A DNA stretch of 64,000 nt from Vicia villosa (taxonomy: Eukaryota > Streptophyta > Magnoliopsida > Fabales > Fabaceae). The translations under genes and the position numbers were made by a program. The notes below the pieces were generated by a model. That model saw only the letters and a list, made by a program, of their open reading frames with translations, was not told the origin of the DNA and searched no databases. The stretch's first letter is position 1. Every line of letters begins with the position of its first letter. Positions 48,080 through 59,320 of the stretch are shown here, in pieces. Where the stretch lies: NCBI RefSeq assembly GCF_029867415.1, contig NC_081186.1:28337915-28401914 (forward strand), written 5' to 3'.

Positions 48080-48977
48080 ATGTATTCGTTTAATACACGG
48101 TTTCTGAGAATTCAAAAATGGCGCCACTCACCATCTTCTTCTTCAACCTCAAGCTACACCATTTTTGAATTTTTGAACTTACTCATTTCTCAACCAAATT
48201 GGATGATGTAAACATGAATTTCGTTCTAAATTTCCTCACGAATCCAGATATGTAACTAATATTAATTTATATTAACTACAACTATCTAATTCTTCAGAAA
48301 ACATGAAGAACACATAAACCCTAATTTTAAAATTAAATGATGATAGAGGGTTTTTAATCCTCTGATGATGCTAAGCAAACTGGTATCTAGATATATTGCA
48401 AAGAGTATTTGAATAAGAGTGTTAGAGTTTCAAAAAATACCTCTGAAAATGGAGGTCGTGGTGATGGTGGAGAGCTTCTAGCTATGGCTGGATGATTGCA
48501 AAAGCTTCCTGGTAGCTCAGTGATGCTAACCGAATGCTTATTTCAACTCGAATACTTCAGGTTTGCTCTACTCGATACCTTCTATTTGAGCTTCAAGTGA
48601 ACATGGAGAGTGTTGATTCTGCACTTACAGATGTGTTGCATGCATCTGAATAACTTCACTACACCCTTAAGAACATGTTGATGTGCTTAGATTTGTTTCA
48701 CACCCACTGAATTATTCTACACACCTCCAACTGATTAAGCTCCAAATTGAAAGTGGCTATGGTGTTTCTCCACTTGCAGAAGTGTTTCAGGTGCTTGGAT
48801 CACTTCTAAGGAACCTCCTAGAGATGTTAGAAGGCTCACTTTCAAAAGAAGAGCTCTGGTTTAAAGAATTCGGTTCTTCTTGCCAAAGAACTTTTGAAAA
48901 CCATAAGCATGAGGGAGAGAAGGAGAAAGCAAGATTTTCTGTTGCTTTGGTGTGTTGGATATTGAGGAAGGCTCTTC

Positions 48978-48985
48978 TATTTATA
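48978..48985 (-). promoter_or_regulatory. TATA box of the solo Ogre LTR
   Basis: The minus strand reads TATAAATA in the context GCCTATAAATAGAAG, about 1570 bp into the LTR. It is matched in position by 54761 in the related LTR. Confidence 0.65.
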
Positions 48986-51122
48986 GGCAAAAGGTTTAGA
49001 GCATTTGGATAGAGTGAGCTTTCTTAGTGGAGTTAACTTGGTTTCTTAGCTATGAAGAAATTTTGAAAATATCACATATGCAATGATGGAATTTCGAGCT
49101 AGCTCCCCAAACATTGATCTCTTGTGATCTTAGGGGATATTTCTGATGCAGAGAAGAGTTCCAATTGGCTTAGAAAAGATTCCAATTGATGAATCATCAT
49201 TTGCCATAAATTCATAAATGTAATCATTACATAATCACATGTTTTGGTTTTTTGGAATATTCTCTCAAATATTTATGCAATGATGAAAATGATTCCATCC
49301 TATCCCTTGTGGTAATTCTGAAGTTTATAGGTACCATTTGGTTAAGGCATTTGCATAAAACTTGCAAAATCAAAGTGTGTCATTTCTTGGATTTTCACTT
49401 CATGCACCTTACTTTGATCAATCATAACTCCTAGCTCATGATGAATTTGGAGAAGGTTAAATACAATTTGGAAAGCCCTTGATATGTAATTTGACTCATT
49501 AGTTTGGTGCTTGTCCAAAATCCTTAGGGAAATTAGTGAAAAAGTCCCATAAAGTTTGAAGAAAACTAGGGTTTCTTTACTAGTTTCATGAATGCAGCAA
49601 CTTTGAAGCTCCATATCTCTTGAATGGTTGATTTTTTGCCAAGAAATTATATTTGACAAAGTTGTTTATTGGACCAAAATTTACAACTTTGATGTTGGGA
49701 GTTTTTTGAGTTGTGTAGGTGAAATTTTGAGATATTCCCCTCCAAATTTTGAGAAAAAAGCCTTAAAACACTTAGAAAAAAAGTATTAAAAGTCAAACTT
49801 TGACTTTTTGATTCTTGATTGATTTTCTTGATTTTTCTTGGTCACAGGACCTCAATAACCATATATTGATGATTTTGATCTTCAAAGGTCCATGGTTGAC
49901 CAAAAATCCAAAAAGTCAAAGGTGATATTGTACAGTTGACTTTTCCAAGTAAACTGTGATTTTTTGAGATTTCAGGTGAATCAAGCTACCCTCTTAAAAT
50001 GGATGATATGAGTGGATCATATTGATATAGTAGAGGTTCTTGAGCCATGGTTTGAGTTGTGGAGCCATGCCCTGATTAAAAGTCAATTGTCCAGGTGATT
50101 TAGATCAAAAACCCTAATTTATAGGCCAGATGAAATTGATGACTGTGGATCTTGAATTGAAGTACAATTCCCATTGGATATTGACATAGGGATCATTTGA
50201 TGATGATTAAACACTTTGAGTGATGCCCTGGAGCTTTTTAGGGTTTCCCATATGTGGGCCCTAATTTTAGTCCTCGATAGGCTCAAAACCCTAGTTTGTT
50301 GACCTGAGCAAACCTGAGTCTTGATGACTGATGTTTGATCATCATAGGTGGATGAATGAATCATTTTGAGTTCTATGATTGTATTAGAGGTCATTTTCTT
50401 ATTGATTGATCCTTTGCTTGAGCTTCTTTGTTCTTGAACACCCTCGACTGAGTACTAGGTAAACAAGTGACTGCTCTGGGTATTTGTCTTGAGTTGATGA
50501 AATTTCTGGAGATGTGACATCTCAGGGGGGGTCAAAATTAGGGTATGACAGCGGGATTCCCTAATTTTTTCCCAAGTCGTTTGATGTTCAACTTAGGAGG
50601 CTTTTCTTTTTTTCTCTTTTTTTTGGAACAACTTGTTTGGCATTTGTTTGTCTGATCTTGTGAGGAATCGAGAATTTTGATTGCCATATTGATGGTCCAA
50701 GAGATACAACCATTGTAAACTTTGGGTTTTCACTTTCTTCTTCGACATAGTGTACGAAGACAGGATGTAGTTGAATCTCTTGTTGGAAAATTTATGGGAT
50801 GATCCCTTAGCAATTGACTGATTTTCTTGGAAATCGGATGCATTAGTCAGTATAAATGAACAACTACCTTATCCCAGGTTAAAATTAAGGGTTTAAATTT
50901 CTTGCAGAAACAAACACCAACTTCTAGGCTCAAAGGAGTTAACGAGGGATTATCTTCCTTATATCTCCAATGTTTGGGGATTTGAAGCAATGTTTGTACA
51001 TCATCAACAAAGTTTTCTTTGAAAGCATACTGTTGCAAATTGGGTATTCGTTCATCATCGCCCTCCCTCCAATCTTTGCTTAAATAGAAAACTAATATAG
51101 AAAGTGACATGGAAAATGAAAG

Positions 51123-51123
<1 letters not shown>

Positions 51124-51178
<55 letters not shown>
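51124..51178. repeat. (TA)n microsatellite
   Basis: About 27 TA units lie in the interior of the pol-less Tat element. Confidence 0.9.
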
Positions 51179-51180
<2 letters not shown>

Positions 51181-51374
51181 AATTTTTTAAAATTTTGTAA
51201 GTTGCAGGGAAATATAACATGTTATGATTGATTCAAAACAAAGGAAATGCCCATTTCATTAAAATTACAATTAAAAATAACATAATTCTAATGCAATGCA
51301 ACATAATACAAATAAGGATATGTTGTCATGTCTGATTTACTGGCTTTAGGGAGACATTTGTCTTGGACCTGTCT

Positions 51375-52121
51375 TCAGCTACTGTGAATTGGAAAAGGAC
51401 TGATAACAACATTGGGACCAACATCCTTGAAAGAGAGAATCTTTGAGCTAACCAGCTTTTGAACTCTTGCCTTCAGGGGGAAAAACTTTTCTAAATCATG
51501 GCCTGCAGCACCTTGATGGAAAGGGTAATGAAGATCAAATCTGAAACCTTCTGGAAGAGGATTTAGAGGAGTTAAAGCTCTTGTTGTAATTATCCCTATT
51601 TGAACCAACGCATGATACAATTCAGTGTAAGTCGTAGGAATAGGATAAAAAGTAGTCATATCATGATTCTGACTTTGTCCAACAGCTTGTCATTGAGCAG
51701 CCTGAGCTTTTTGAGGAAATAAATCAGCATACGTCCTTGGAGTCGGGTCAAAGCGGCGATACCTCTTATGTTGTTTCCTTAGAGGTTTGTTCACATTCTT
51801 TTCTTGCAGCTGATTTCCTTGGTTTTATCGAGGAATAGACAGAGGTTATTGATCAGGATGCTTTGAGAATGATGGTTAAGGAAGATCCTTGGGAGAAGGG
51901 TCGTAGGAAGGTACTAGAGTACTCACTGGATGATATTGCTTTTGGGCTGTGGTAGGATTAGGAAGAACCATAAGAGTGTCCACTTGCTTTGTAACAATCA
52001 GAGGAAGGTTGCTTTCTTTTTTCAATAAGACTTGCATGATTTACAAGATCTTATTCATCTGGCTTTTCAACTGGATAACATCCATTTTTAGCAACTCTTG
52101 GTCTTGTTGAAGTTCTTCCAT
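51375..52121 (-). pseudogene. Gag relic of a Tat/Ogre element
   Basis: It starts MEELQQDQELLKMDVIQLKS at 52121, a short coiled-coil-like start typical of Tat gag, and is interrupted by a stop at about 52045 (KIL-stop-IMQVLLKKE). The C-terminal gag signature at 51659-51375 includes PIPTTYTELYHALVQIG, LNPLP, YPFHQGAAGHDLEKFFPLK and VQKLV. This 'FHQGA-GHD' segment is diagnostic for Ogre/Tat gag from memory. Much of the middle of gag is missing or frameshifted. Coat function only; protease and pol do not follow. Confidence 0.75.
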
Positions 52122-52461
52122 TGTCTAAGATTCATCCTTCTAGTTTAATGTGTCGAGAAATCAGCTTTACGGCAAACAGACAACTCAACGAAGCACAAAA
52201 GAACCAAGCACCATGACGGTCATCAACATGTACCTGTTAAAATTTATTCCCTCCCCACTCATGGGTGTAGTCTAGGTCAAGGTAAGGTCCAAGGTCAAAA
52301 TCAGAGTCAAAGGGCTCGCCTAAAGGAGCTATCATAAGATATTACCCCATTCGAACCTCCTTTGAAACGTGGATACATGATCAGACTAGTAAGACATCTG
52401 CCTCATAGCTGTCATGGCCACTATATTCCTAATGTTCCTATGGCATTCACTCATAGCTTGG

Positions 52462-53050
52462 TGTTGCACCCCAAAATTTTCCCATCATTTTTAACCTAGA
52501 AAAGGTTTTGCATCATATTCATATACACATTCCATTTAGGTCATAACTCAATACATGCATCCATAGCATAGTTACTTCTCTAGGAGGTGGAAAAGGAAGG
52601 AGCTTCTCTCAAAAAATGCCTGATAAAAGGAGAGGGTTGAGGTCTCACTTGTCACCATACCTTCACTAAGCTCCCTCAAAATCCAGGGAATCACAAACAC
52701 CATATTCCCGATCCTTGATTTGAAGTTACAAGCTTGGAAGTGATTTGGTCTTTAAAATAGGGTTTCTTGATCAAAGTCAACTGAAAATTGAATTTTTGAT
52801 CAAGAATTACGCTCAAGAACTTGGAGATGTTATTAAGTGTCAGGAGGTCCATCATAGGCTATTCATTTGGTTTCATTGGTGAAAGTTAAAATTGAGAATT
52901 ATTTATTAAGAAATTCACCTGAGACAATAAACTCAACAATTGACTTTTTCAAGGATATGGTCAAAATCAAGGCTGATATTGGTATTTGAAGAGAATTGAT
53001 CAACATTTTTCATTGTGAATCAAGAAAGTCAAAAATTAGTGGAATTGGAA
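52462..53050 (+). mobile_element. Ogre-type LTR, 5' end only
   Basis: It starts TGTTGCACCCCAAAATTTTCC, the same subfamily start as at 5491, and continues with the shared 'AATTGACTTTTTCAAGG' type blocks until 53050. There another LTR-like start interrupts it. It also truncates the 5' side of the pol-less Tat element. Confidence 0.65.
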
Positions 53051-53171
53051 TGTGATCGCGACAATGGGGTATGTCTATGATTATGACTGCAAGTGCACAG
53101 TCTATCGCGTAGTTTTAAAAGATATCGAACCCACAGGGACTAAGAATCGACCTAATATAGTTAATCGCTAC
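53051..53171 (+). mobile_element. Short start of an unidentified LTR-like element
   Basis: It starts TGTGATCGCGACAATGG and contains GACTGCAAGTGCACAGTC and GAACCCACAGGGACT, words I associate with the start of a widespread plant LTR. It is cut after 121 bp by the next Ogre-type LTR. Identity is unresolved. Confidence 0.3.
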
Positions 53172-54760
53172 TGTCATACCCCAATTTTTGACCTAAGATA
53201 CCACCTCATATCAAATCATGTGCATCATTTGCATCTCTAACAAATTGCATAGCTTGTGTTTGCTACTTGTGACTTAGCAGGTTTAATCAAGAAATCACTC
53301 ATCAGTACAAGTAACAATCAATCAGGGTTTTGTTCTCCCTTCATCTCAAATGAACCATCTTCATCAACAATCAACATTTGGTCCTCAAACACTGCATACT
53401 CATGACTTTTTGCTCAGGATTAGGGTTTTGACTGAAGACAGCATACTCCTGACTTTTTCTCAGGATTTGACCTAATGACTTGGGACATGACCTCAAGAAC
53501 CCAAATGCATAATCTTGACCTAATCTATTGGCTCAAGACATCTCCCACACAAAGATTGATCAACAGTGAAATATCAAGTCATCAGACTAGGGGTTTGAAC
53601 CTATCAGGGACTGAAATCAGGGATCACATTTGGGAAACCCTAAAAAGCTCCAAGGCATCACTCAAAGGGTTAAATCATCTTCAAATAATCCGTATGTCAA
53701 TATCCAATGGAAATTGTACTTCAATTCCAGAGCCACAATCATTAATTTCATTTGGCCCACAATTAGGGTTTTTAACCTAATTCACCTGAACAACTGACTT
53801 TTTAATCAGGACAGGGTGCCACAACTCAAAACATGGCTCAAGATCCTCTAATAACTCAATATGATCCATTCATATCATTCATTTGGTGAGGATATCTTGA
53901 TTCACTTGAAATCTCCAAAAACGCGATCCGCTTGAAAAAGTCAACTGTACAAGATCACCATTGACTTTTTGGAAAATTTGGTCAACCATGACTTTTAAAG
54001 TTTTAAATCATCAATATATGATATTTGAAGTCATTTGATCAAGGAAAATCAAGAAAATCAAGAAAATCAATCAAGAATCAAAAAGTCAAAAGTTTGACTT
54101 TCCATACTTAGAAAATTTTCTAAGTGTTTTCAAGTGGTTTTTTTCCAAACTTTGGAAGGGAATATCTCAAAATTTCACCTACAAACTGAAAAAAACTTCC
54201 GACATGAAAGTTGTAGATTTTGATCCAATGAACAACTTTGTCACATGTATTTTTTTTGCAAGAGATTAACCATTTAAGAGATATGGAGCTTCAAAGTTGG
54301 TATCTTTTGAAAAATTCACTAAAAAACTTCATTTTCTTCAAACTTCATGGATCTTTTTCACCCATTTCCTTAAAGATCTTGATGAAACTTTCAACTAAGG
54401 ACTTGACGTACATAACAAGAGATTTCCAAAATGTCCATGAGCATGAAAAAATATGGAGTGGAGCTATGGTTTTGGAATTTGTCATTAGAGGTCCTTAAGC
54501 TTGAATTATAAGTCATTTTCACAAAGTTTCAAAACACTTTTTGGAGTATGATGCAAGCAATGACTAAATCAAGTGATGCAAGCAAGATTCTTATCTTAAA
54601 ATATTAGATTGGAAGAAGATAAGAAACACTTGATTTTTTTAACCATGGTTTAGGTTTTTAACCTTATGCACTAAATGTAAATATTCCATTTTTATCTCTT
54701 AAGCCAAAAACCATCATTGCAATCTCAACTTGCTAAGCCTTGTCATCACATTTCTTGGCC

Positions 54761-54768
54761 TATAAATA
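54761..54768 (+). promoter_or_regulatory. TATA box of the Ogre-type LTR
   Basis: TATAAATA lies in the context GCCTATAAATAGAGG, 1590 bp into the LTR. Position and context are shared with the solo LTR at 48978. Confidence 0.65.
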
Positions 54769-55891
54769 GAGGTCCAAACCTCATTCATTCTCACACCAAA
54801 ACCTTTCAAAGCATGGGTTTTCTCTTCCTTTCTTAGAATGCAAGTTTCTTAAGTTTCAAAGAGGAAGAAATCCCAACTTCCAAACCTTTGAAGTTCTAAG
54901 AAAAGTGATGCTTCTAACACTTCCTAAACATCATATGGAAGTTGATTGAACCATTCACACCTCTCAAAGACACCAAAACCTTTTATAGCATTGGTTTTCT
55001 CTTCTTTCTTGAATTGCAAGTTTCTTAAGTTTCAAAGAGGTGGAAATTCCAACCTTCAAATCCTTGAAGTTATGGCCAAAGTGATGGTTCTAACATCTCA
55101 TAAACACCATATGGGATGTGTTTGATCCACTCACACACCCCAAAACACCCTAAATCTCAGAATCACTCTTCAACCACCATATGAACACATATTGAACCTC
55201 ATCATGCCAATTCTCATTCTAGTTCATATCTGTCCAAAGTAACACTTCAAACACCATCCATATATCACATATGAACTATCCAAACACTCATCCATGACCT
55301 GTAACACCAGAATTATCAAATTAGACCCTCACTCTAAGCAACTGCAGATCGGGTACCACAGTTTGATCCAGATGAATTCAGATCATTCCAAGCATTTAGA
55401 CATGTTCCCTAAGGTCCATTGAAGCTGTCCAGATCAAGAAACAACATCTGGAACCTCTCTTTTGCAGAATTTGATTTCCAATTTTGCAAGCTTTTAAGGT
55501 AAGTGCTTTGAACTTCAAACTCTATCATCCATGCATCATAAATGAAAAACTGGTTTTCCATCTTGTTTCTGCACTATCATGGATCAATAACCCTCAATCA
55601 ATTGCATCATAACTTGCACATACACGATTTTAGATTGAATCATAGAATTAGGGTTCTTCGTGTTCATCCGAAAATTGATAGCTTTAGAGTGAAAATAAAT
55701 GGAATTAAATGGTACCATCGTGTTCCTTGTGAAAAAACGAGTGAGATAGACTATCTACTCGATCAAAATAATTCAGTTTCAAGGATTTTCAAATTCAAAT
55801 GGGGATGGTGTTCTTGGAGCCATTTTCTGTTCAGAAATTTCAAATATTAGTTTTCAAATATAATTAAATGGCGGTAATATAATAACAAGCT

Positions 55892-55964
55892 GCGCGCGCA
55901 GCTTAGTTGGCAAGTGTTTTAGCTGGTAACCTCAAGGTCGTGGGTTCAAACCCTTCTGAGACCA
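55892..55964 (+). other. tRNA-like module of the Ogre-type LTR
   Basis: The A-box AGCTTAGTTGG (55900-55910), B-box GGTTCAAACCC (55943-55953), terminal ACCA (55961) and a TTTTTT run at 55971 are present. A-to-B spacing is as in tRNA genes. It matches the second module of the other two LTRs; the first module is absent here. Confidence 0.65.
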
Positions 55965-57788
55965 AACCTCTTTTTTATCATTTATTTTCTTCATTTTTCT
56001 TCACAAATTCATCAATCATTTTAACTAATCAAAATTCATCATTTTTACTTCATTATTTTTACACTTCTCATTTAACATATATATTTTATGAATGTCCAAA
56101 AAAATCACAAAAATAATATTTATTTGGTACATTTTTATTACATTTAAAATGACTTATTTTTAAGTGTTTTTAATACTTTAAAAAATAGTTTTTTTCATTT
56201 GATTTTCAAAAAAAAACCTAATCACTTGTAAATATTTTGTGATCAAACCCTAATCACTTAGGTCTTAATTAGGTATAAGCTTTGTCTTTATCTTAATTAA
56301 GTTGACTTTTGTCAAAATTCAAACTGTTTTCAACAAACGATCCAAGTTTTCAAATGACAAACCTCGCATCTTTTAACAAATCAATCAACCATGTTTTATA
56401 AAATAAAACATGGGCATCCCTTAAGGTATAAGTTCCATTCCCTTGTATAAAATTAGGTATTTCTTTGTATATACGCCTATATTTTTTATACCTCGATCAA
56501 TTTGATTTAAACCCTCGAATAACAAATCAAAAATTAGGGTTTTCTTCTAAACTCATTGGGCTTCCCTCAAGGTATAAGTCCCAACCCCCTTTGTAACTAT
56601 TTGTTTACATAGCTTTGAATAAACTCAATGGGCCTCCCTCAAGGTATAAGTCCCAACCCCTCTATAAATATTTGTTTACATAGCTTTGAATAAACTCATT
56701 CGGCCTCTCCCCGAGTATAAGTCCCTATTCCTGTGTACATAACCTTGTTTGATAAACTGGTCATCCTTAAAGGTATATTTCCTTCATAAACTCCAATGTA
56801 CACATACACTTTGTCATATATATACTTGTTCATATACTTGTTAATGTTTGTTCATATACTTGTTCATATTTGTTCATATACTTGTTCATGTTACATGCTT
56901 GTTCAACTTAGTACAACACTAGGTTCCCCATAGCCTCCTATTGGGCTTCGTGCAAAGAATCTCCCTTAGCTAGGTTAGGACATAAAGTATGGTTTCCCGG
57001 TGAAATCGCTCTAAGAGCTCAAACCAACTATACCATGCCTCCTCTTGGGCTTCGTATAAACGACTGTGCCTCCTATAGCCTCCTCTTGGGCTTACAGTGC
57101 AAGGACCCTCGATTGTCCTTCCCATAGCCTCCTCTTGGGCTTACAATGCAAGGACTCTCGGATAGCCTCCTCTTGGGCTTCGTACAAGGACCCACAGGCT
57201 TCTTAAAAGCATCCCCATATCCAAATCAAATACCGTAGGAAATTAGACATTTATCATCTCTATGATAGAAGTATCTCTTCTATATCATCACAATCAAACT
57301 TTCTTTTTGCCACAAGGGTGGCTAATTAATCAAAAGTTTTTGCCACAGTGTAGCAGTTAGAGTGAAAATTCAACAGTCAAAGTTAATTTTTTTCTTTTTG
57401 TTTTTTGTTGTTTTAATGGTGAAAATTTATTTACATGAGTTGTTAGAAAAACACAGACATAATAAATAAATAATATATACTGTATGCGAGCAAAATTACC
57501 GATAATAACCCTGAAAAACATTTAATGCACAGAAAAATAAATATTTAACTGGCAGAAAACACACAAAATATTATCTTAATAATTAAACAACAGAACGACA
57601 GATAGTACGACATTTAAATATTACATACTACAATGAACAGTACGACGAGTGAACGGTACGTTATTAAAAAAAAATAAAAGATACGACAAACTTTAAGAAT
57701 GACGATTAATAACCCATGCTACGAATAATAACATATAGATGATTGGGAGTGTAAACAACCCAGGTCCACATTTTTCAGGACTATGCAG

Positions 57789-57860
57789 TCAGAAGAAGGA
57801 CATGATTACCACCACGACGGTGATGACCATAAGAAAACACGTTTCCATCCGCTTCGCCAT
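57789..57860 (-). CDS. Short hydrophobic reading frame (23 aa) downstream of the LTR TATA box
   Basis: The first ATG after the TATA box (about 95 bp downstream) opens a 23-codon frame: a basic start, MAKRMETC, then an almost purely hydrophobic stretch rich in V, I, F and M, ending at TGA. It would be a leader upstream frame (uORF) in any LTR-initiated RNA, or a small membrane-anchored peptide. Nothing else supports expression, and chance is a real alternative. Confidence 0.25.
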   Translation of the reverse strand: MAKRMETCFLMVITVVVVIMSFF

Positions 57861-57952
57861 TTTTGCCGGGGAAGAAGAGAGAATGAATATGAAGTAGAAA
57901 TTTGAGAGATGAGTTAGAATTTGATGTGAGATTTTATGGAAAGAATGAGCGG

Positions 57953-57960
57953 TATTTATA
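57953..57960 (-). promoter_or_regulatory. TATA box of the Tat element LTR
   Basis: The minus strand reads TATAAATA in the context TTCTATAAATACCGC, 550 bp into the LTR. Confidence 0.6.
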
Positions 57961-58511
57961 GAATGAAAAGAAGGATAGAGACGTTGGGGAATGAAGTGAT
58001 TCCGTACAAAAAGGAAAATTTGAGTGGAAGTAGGATTTGAAAGAAAGTGTTATGGTAGGGTTTGAAAAAGAGATGTATAGAATAAAGTTGCAATTTGATT
58101 TTGAAAGAAAGAGAAAGAAAGAGATTTTGAAAATAATAGAATAAAATACAAAAATTAGTGGGAAACAAAAGTTAATAATAATTTACTTGTTACCAGTACA
58201 GTCTGAATCCCCAGACTTTGCGCCTGCAAAAGATTTAATTCTGTACCAATTGCGTCAGTACTATTTATCTGTAAATAAATCCCAAATAAATAGCGTGTGT
58301 GAAGTAATAAACAGTACTTGGCGTTTGTGTAAGAATAAATTCAACAGCGAGCCAAAATACCGTACAAGAAAAATTCTAAAAACCAAGTATTTCATAAATC
58401 AGGATATTTATGGAATAAAAATCCAAGATTATGAAACTCCCAACTTTTAGACAGAAGTCTGTTGCCTTCTTTTTTTTGAAAAAAGATGCGGGCAAATTTT
58501 GGGGTATAACA

Positions 58512-58524
58512 GTTGCCCCTATTC
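58512..58524 (-). promoter_or_regulatory. Polypurine tract of the Tat element
   Basis: The minus strand reads AATAGGGGCAAC immediately before the LTR start. The pol-less relative has AATAGGGGAAAC at the same place (34208). Confidence 0.75.
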
Positions 58525-58894
58525 AATCTTCTTAAACCTGAAGAGATTGTTTGAAATCTGAAGGTAGGAGATGATTGAATATTTTAGATGCCCTGAAAAT
58601 TTGCACTTACCTTGACCGGTTGTGATGTTGGAAATTGCTTTTGAATGTCGTCTGAGAAATGTTGTCTGCAGATCGAAACATTGCCTGAGATGGGCCTTCA
58701 GATGCCATTTGGAAAATGTGTTGATGGTTTGTTCATCAGAATGAATCCATTGATTATATCTTGATGAAGTATTTGAAAACCTCTGCATTGACTGTTTCGG
58801 AATCGTCCGAGGTTACCGCTTTAAGTCTAGGAGGATGATCGTTACGGGACTGTCCAAAGTTTTTCCGCTTTAGATTTTGAAAGTTGATCGTTGT

Positions 58895-59029
58895 GGAACC
58901 GTCTGAGGTATCAGCTTTAGATCTTTGATGGTAGATCGTTCTGGAATCGTCTGAGGTATCAGCTTTAGATCTTTGATGGTAGATCGTTCTGGAACCGTCT
59001 GAGGTATCAGCTTTAGATCTTTGATGGTT
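58895..59029 (-). repeat. 48-bp tandem repeat, nearly three copies
   Basis: The unit contains GGAACCGTCTGAGGTATCAG and TTTGATGGTAGATCG. Copies start at about 58895, 58943 and 58991, are almost identical, and have diverged copies before them. It lies in the 3' untranslated part of the Tat element. Confidence 0.85.
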
Positions 59030-59257
59030 GTTTTTTGAGTTGGAAAGAGAGATCTCTTCAGAATGAATCTTTGTCCTGATTATATCTGAGAGGACTGTTC
59101 ATTTGAATAGAATTCAGGGGAACACTGTATGTGATCTGAAGCTATTAGTCCACCTAAAAAAAATCAAGTTAGTGACATGCAATGTCATGATGCATGTAAT
59201 GTATGCGTCTGTCATGAAACATTATATGCTGTGTATGAATATGCGTATGATGTATTA

Positions 59258-59320
59258 TGTATGATGTATGATGTATGATGTATGATGTATGATGTATGAT
59301 GTATGATGTATGATGTATGA
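59258..59320. repeat. Heptamer (TGTATGA)n minisatellite
   Basis: About nine perfect head-to-tail copies of TGTATGA lie in the Tat 3' untranslated region, with imperfect copies upstream. Confidence 0.9.

Larger units (their letters stand above)
36389..50550 (-). mobile_element. Solo Ogre-type LTR, about 5.9 kb net, with a nested element
   Basis: On the minus strand it starts at 50550 with TGTCATACCCTAATTTTG and ends at 36389 with CGACACCGCA. The perfect 5-bp target duplication GCGGG is at 36384-36388 and 50551-50555. Removing the nested element 37318-45535 and its GAAAG leaves about 5939 bp, within the LTR size of Fabeae Ogre elements. It carries a TATA box (48978), two tRNA-like modules (48.0 and 47.9 kb), a TA microsatellite, ATTATTCCCGGTGAAAC motifs, and the block GGTGCTTAAAACCTTCCC near its end. 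There is no internal region. It is homologous over most of its length to 53172-57235 and 5491-20456. Confidence 0.85.
34208..52461 (-). mobile_element. Pol-less Tat/Ogre-derived element body (34208-36388 and 50551-52461), split by a solo LTR
   Basis: After removal of the solo LTR 36389-50550 and one GCGGG, the two pieces join into about 4.1 kb of minus-oriented sequence. It has a gag relic at its 5' side (52121 to about 51375), a short unrecognised region with a frame at 51110-50847, a transition containing CCCTAATTTTTTCC (also near 36336 and similar to 60258), a tandem-repeat tract (34.56-35.26 kb), and a polypurine tract before the LTR at 34207. RT, RNase H and integrase are absent. The 5' end is cut by another LTR at 52462. 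It looks like a non-autonomous derivative that kept gag. Confidence 0.55.
53172..57235 (+). mobile_element. Ogre-type LTR, 3'-truncated
   Basis: It starts TGTCATACCCC and matches the solo LTR 36389-50550 in inverted orientation: the CACATNTGGGAAACCC region at 53630, the TATA box at 54761, a tRNA-like module at 55892, the CCTCTTGGGCTT repeats at 57.0-57.2 kb and the TACAAGGACCCA block. The final part (the CTTAAAACCTTCCC block and end) is missing, and the LTR of the next element in the opposite orientation begins at about 57236. GCTAC precedes it, but no partner duplication was found. Confidence 0.75.
57236..58511 (-). repeat. 3' LTR of the Tat element (left end approximate)
   Basis: It starts at 58511 on the minus strand (TGTTATACCCCAAAATTTG). 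A TATA box is at 57953-57960, with a short leader and a 23-codon frame behind it. The left boundary is where it meets the opposite-strand Ogre LTR, and no target duplication was identified, so the end may be truncated. Confidence 0.65.
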
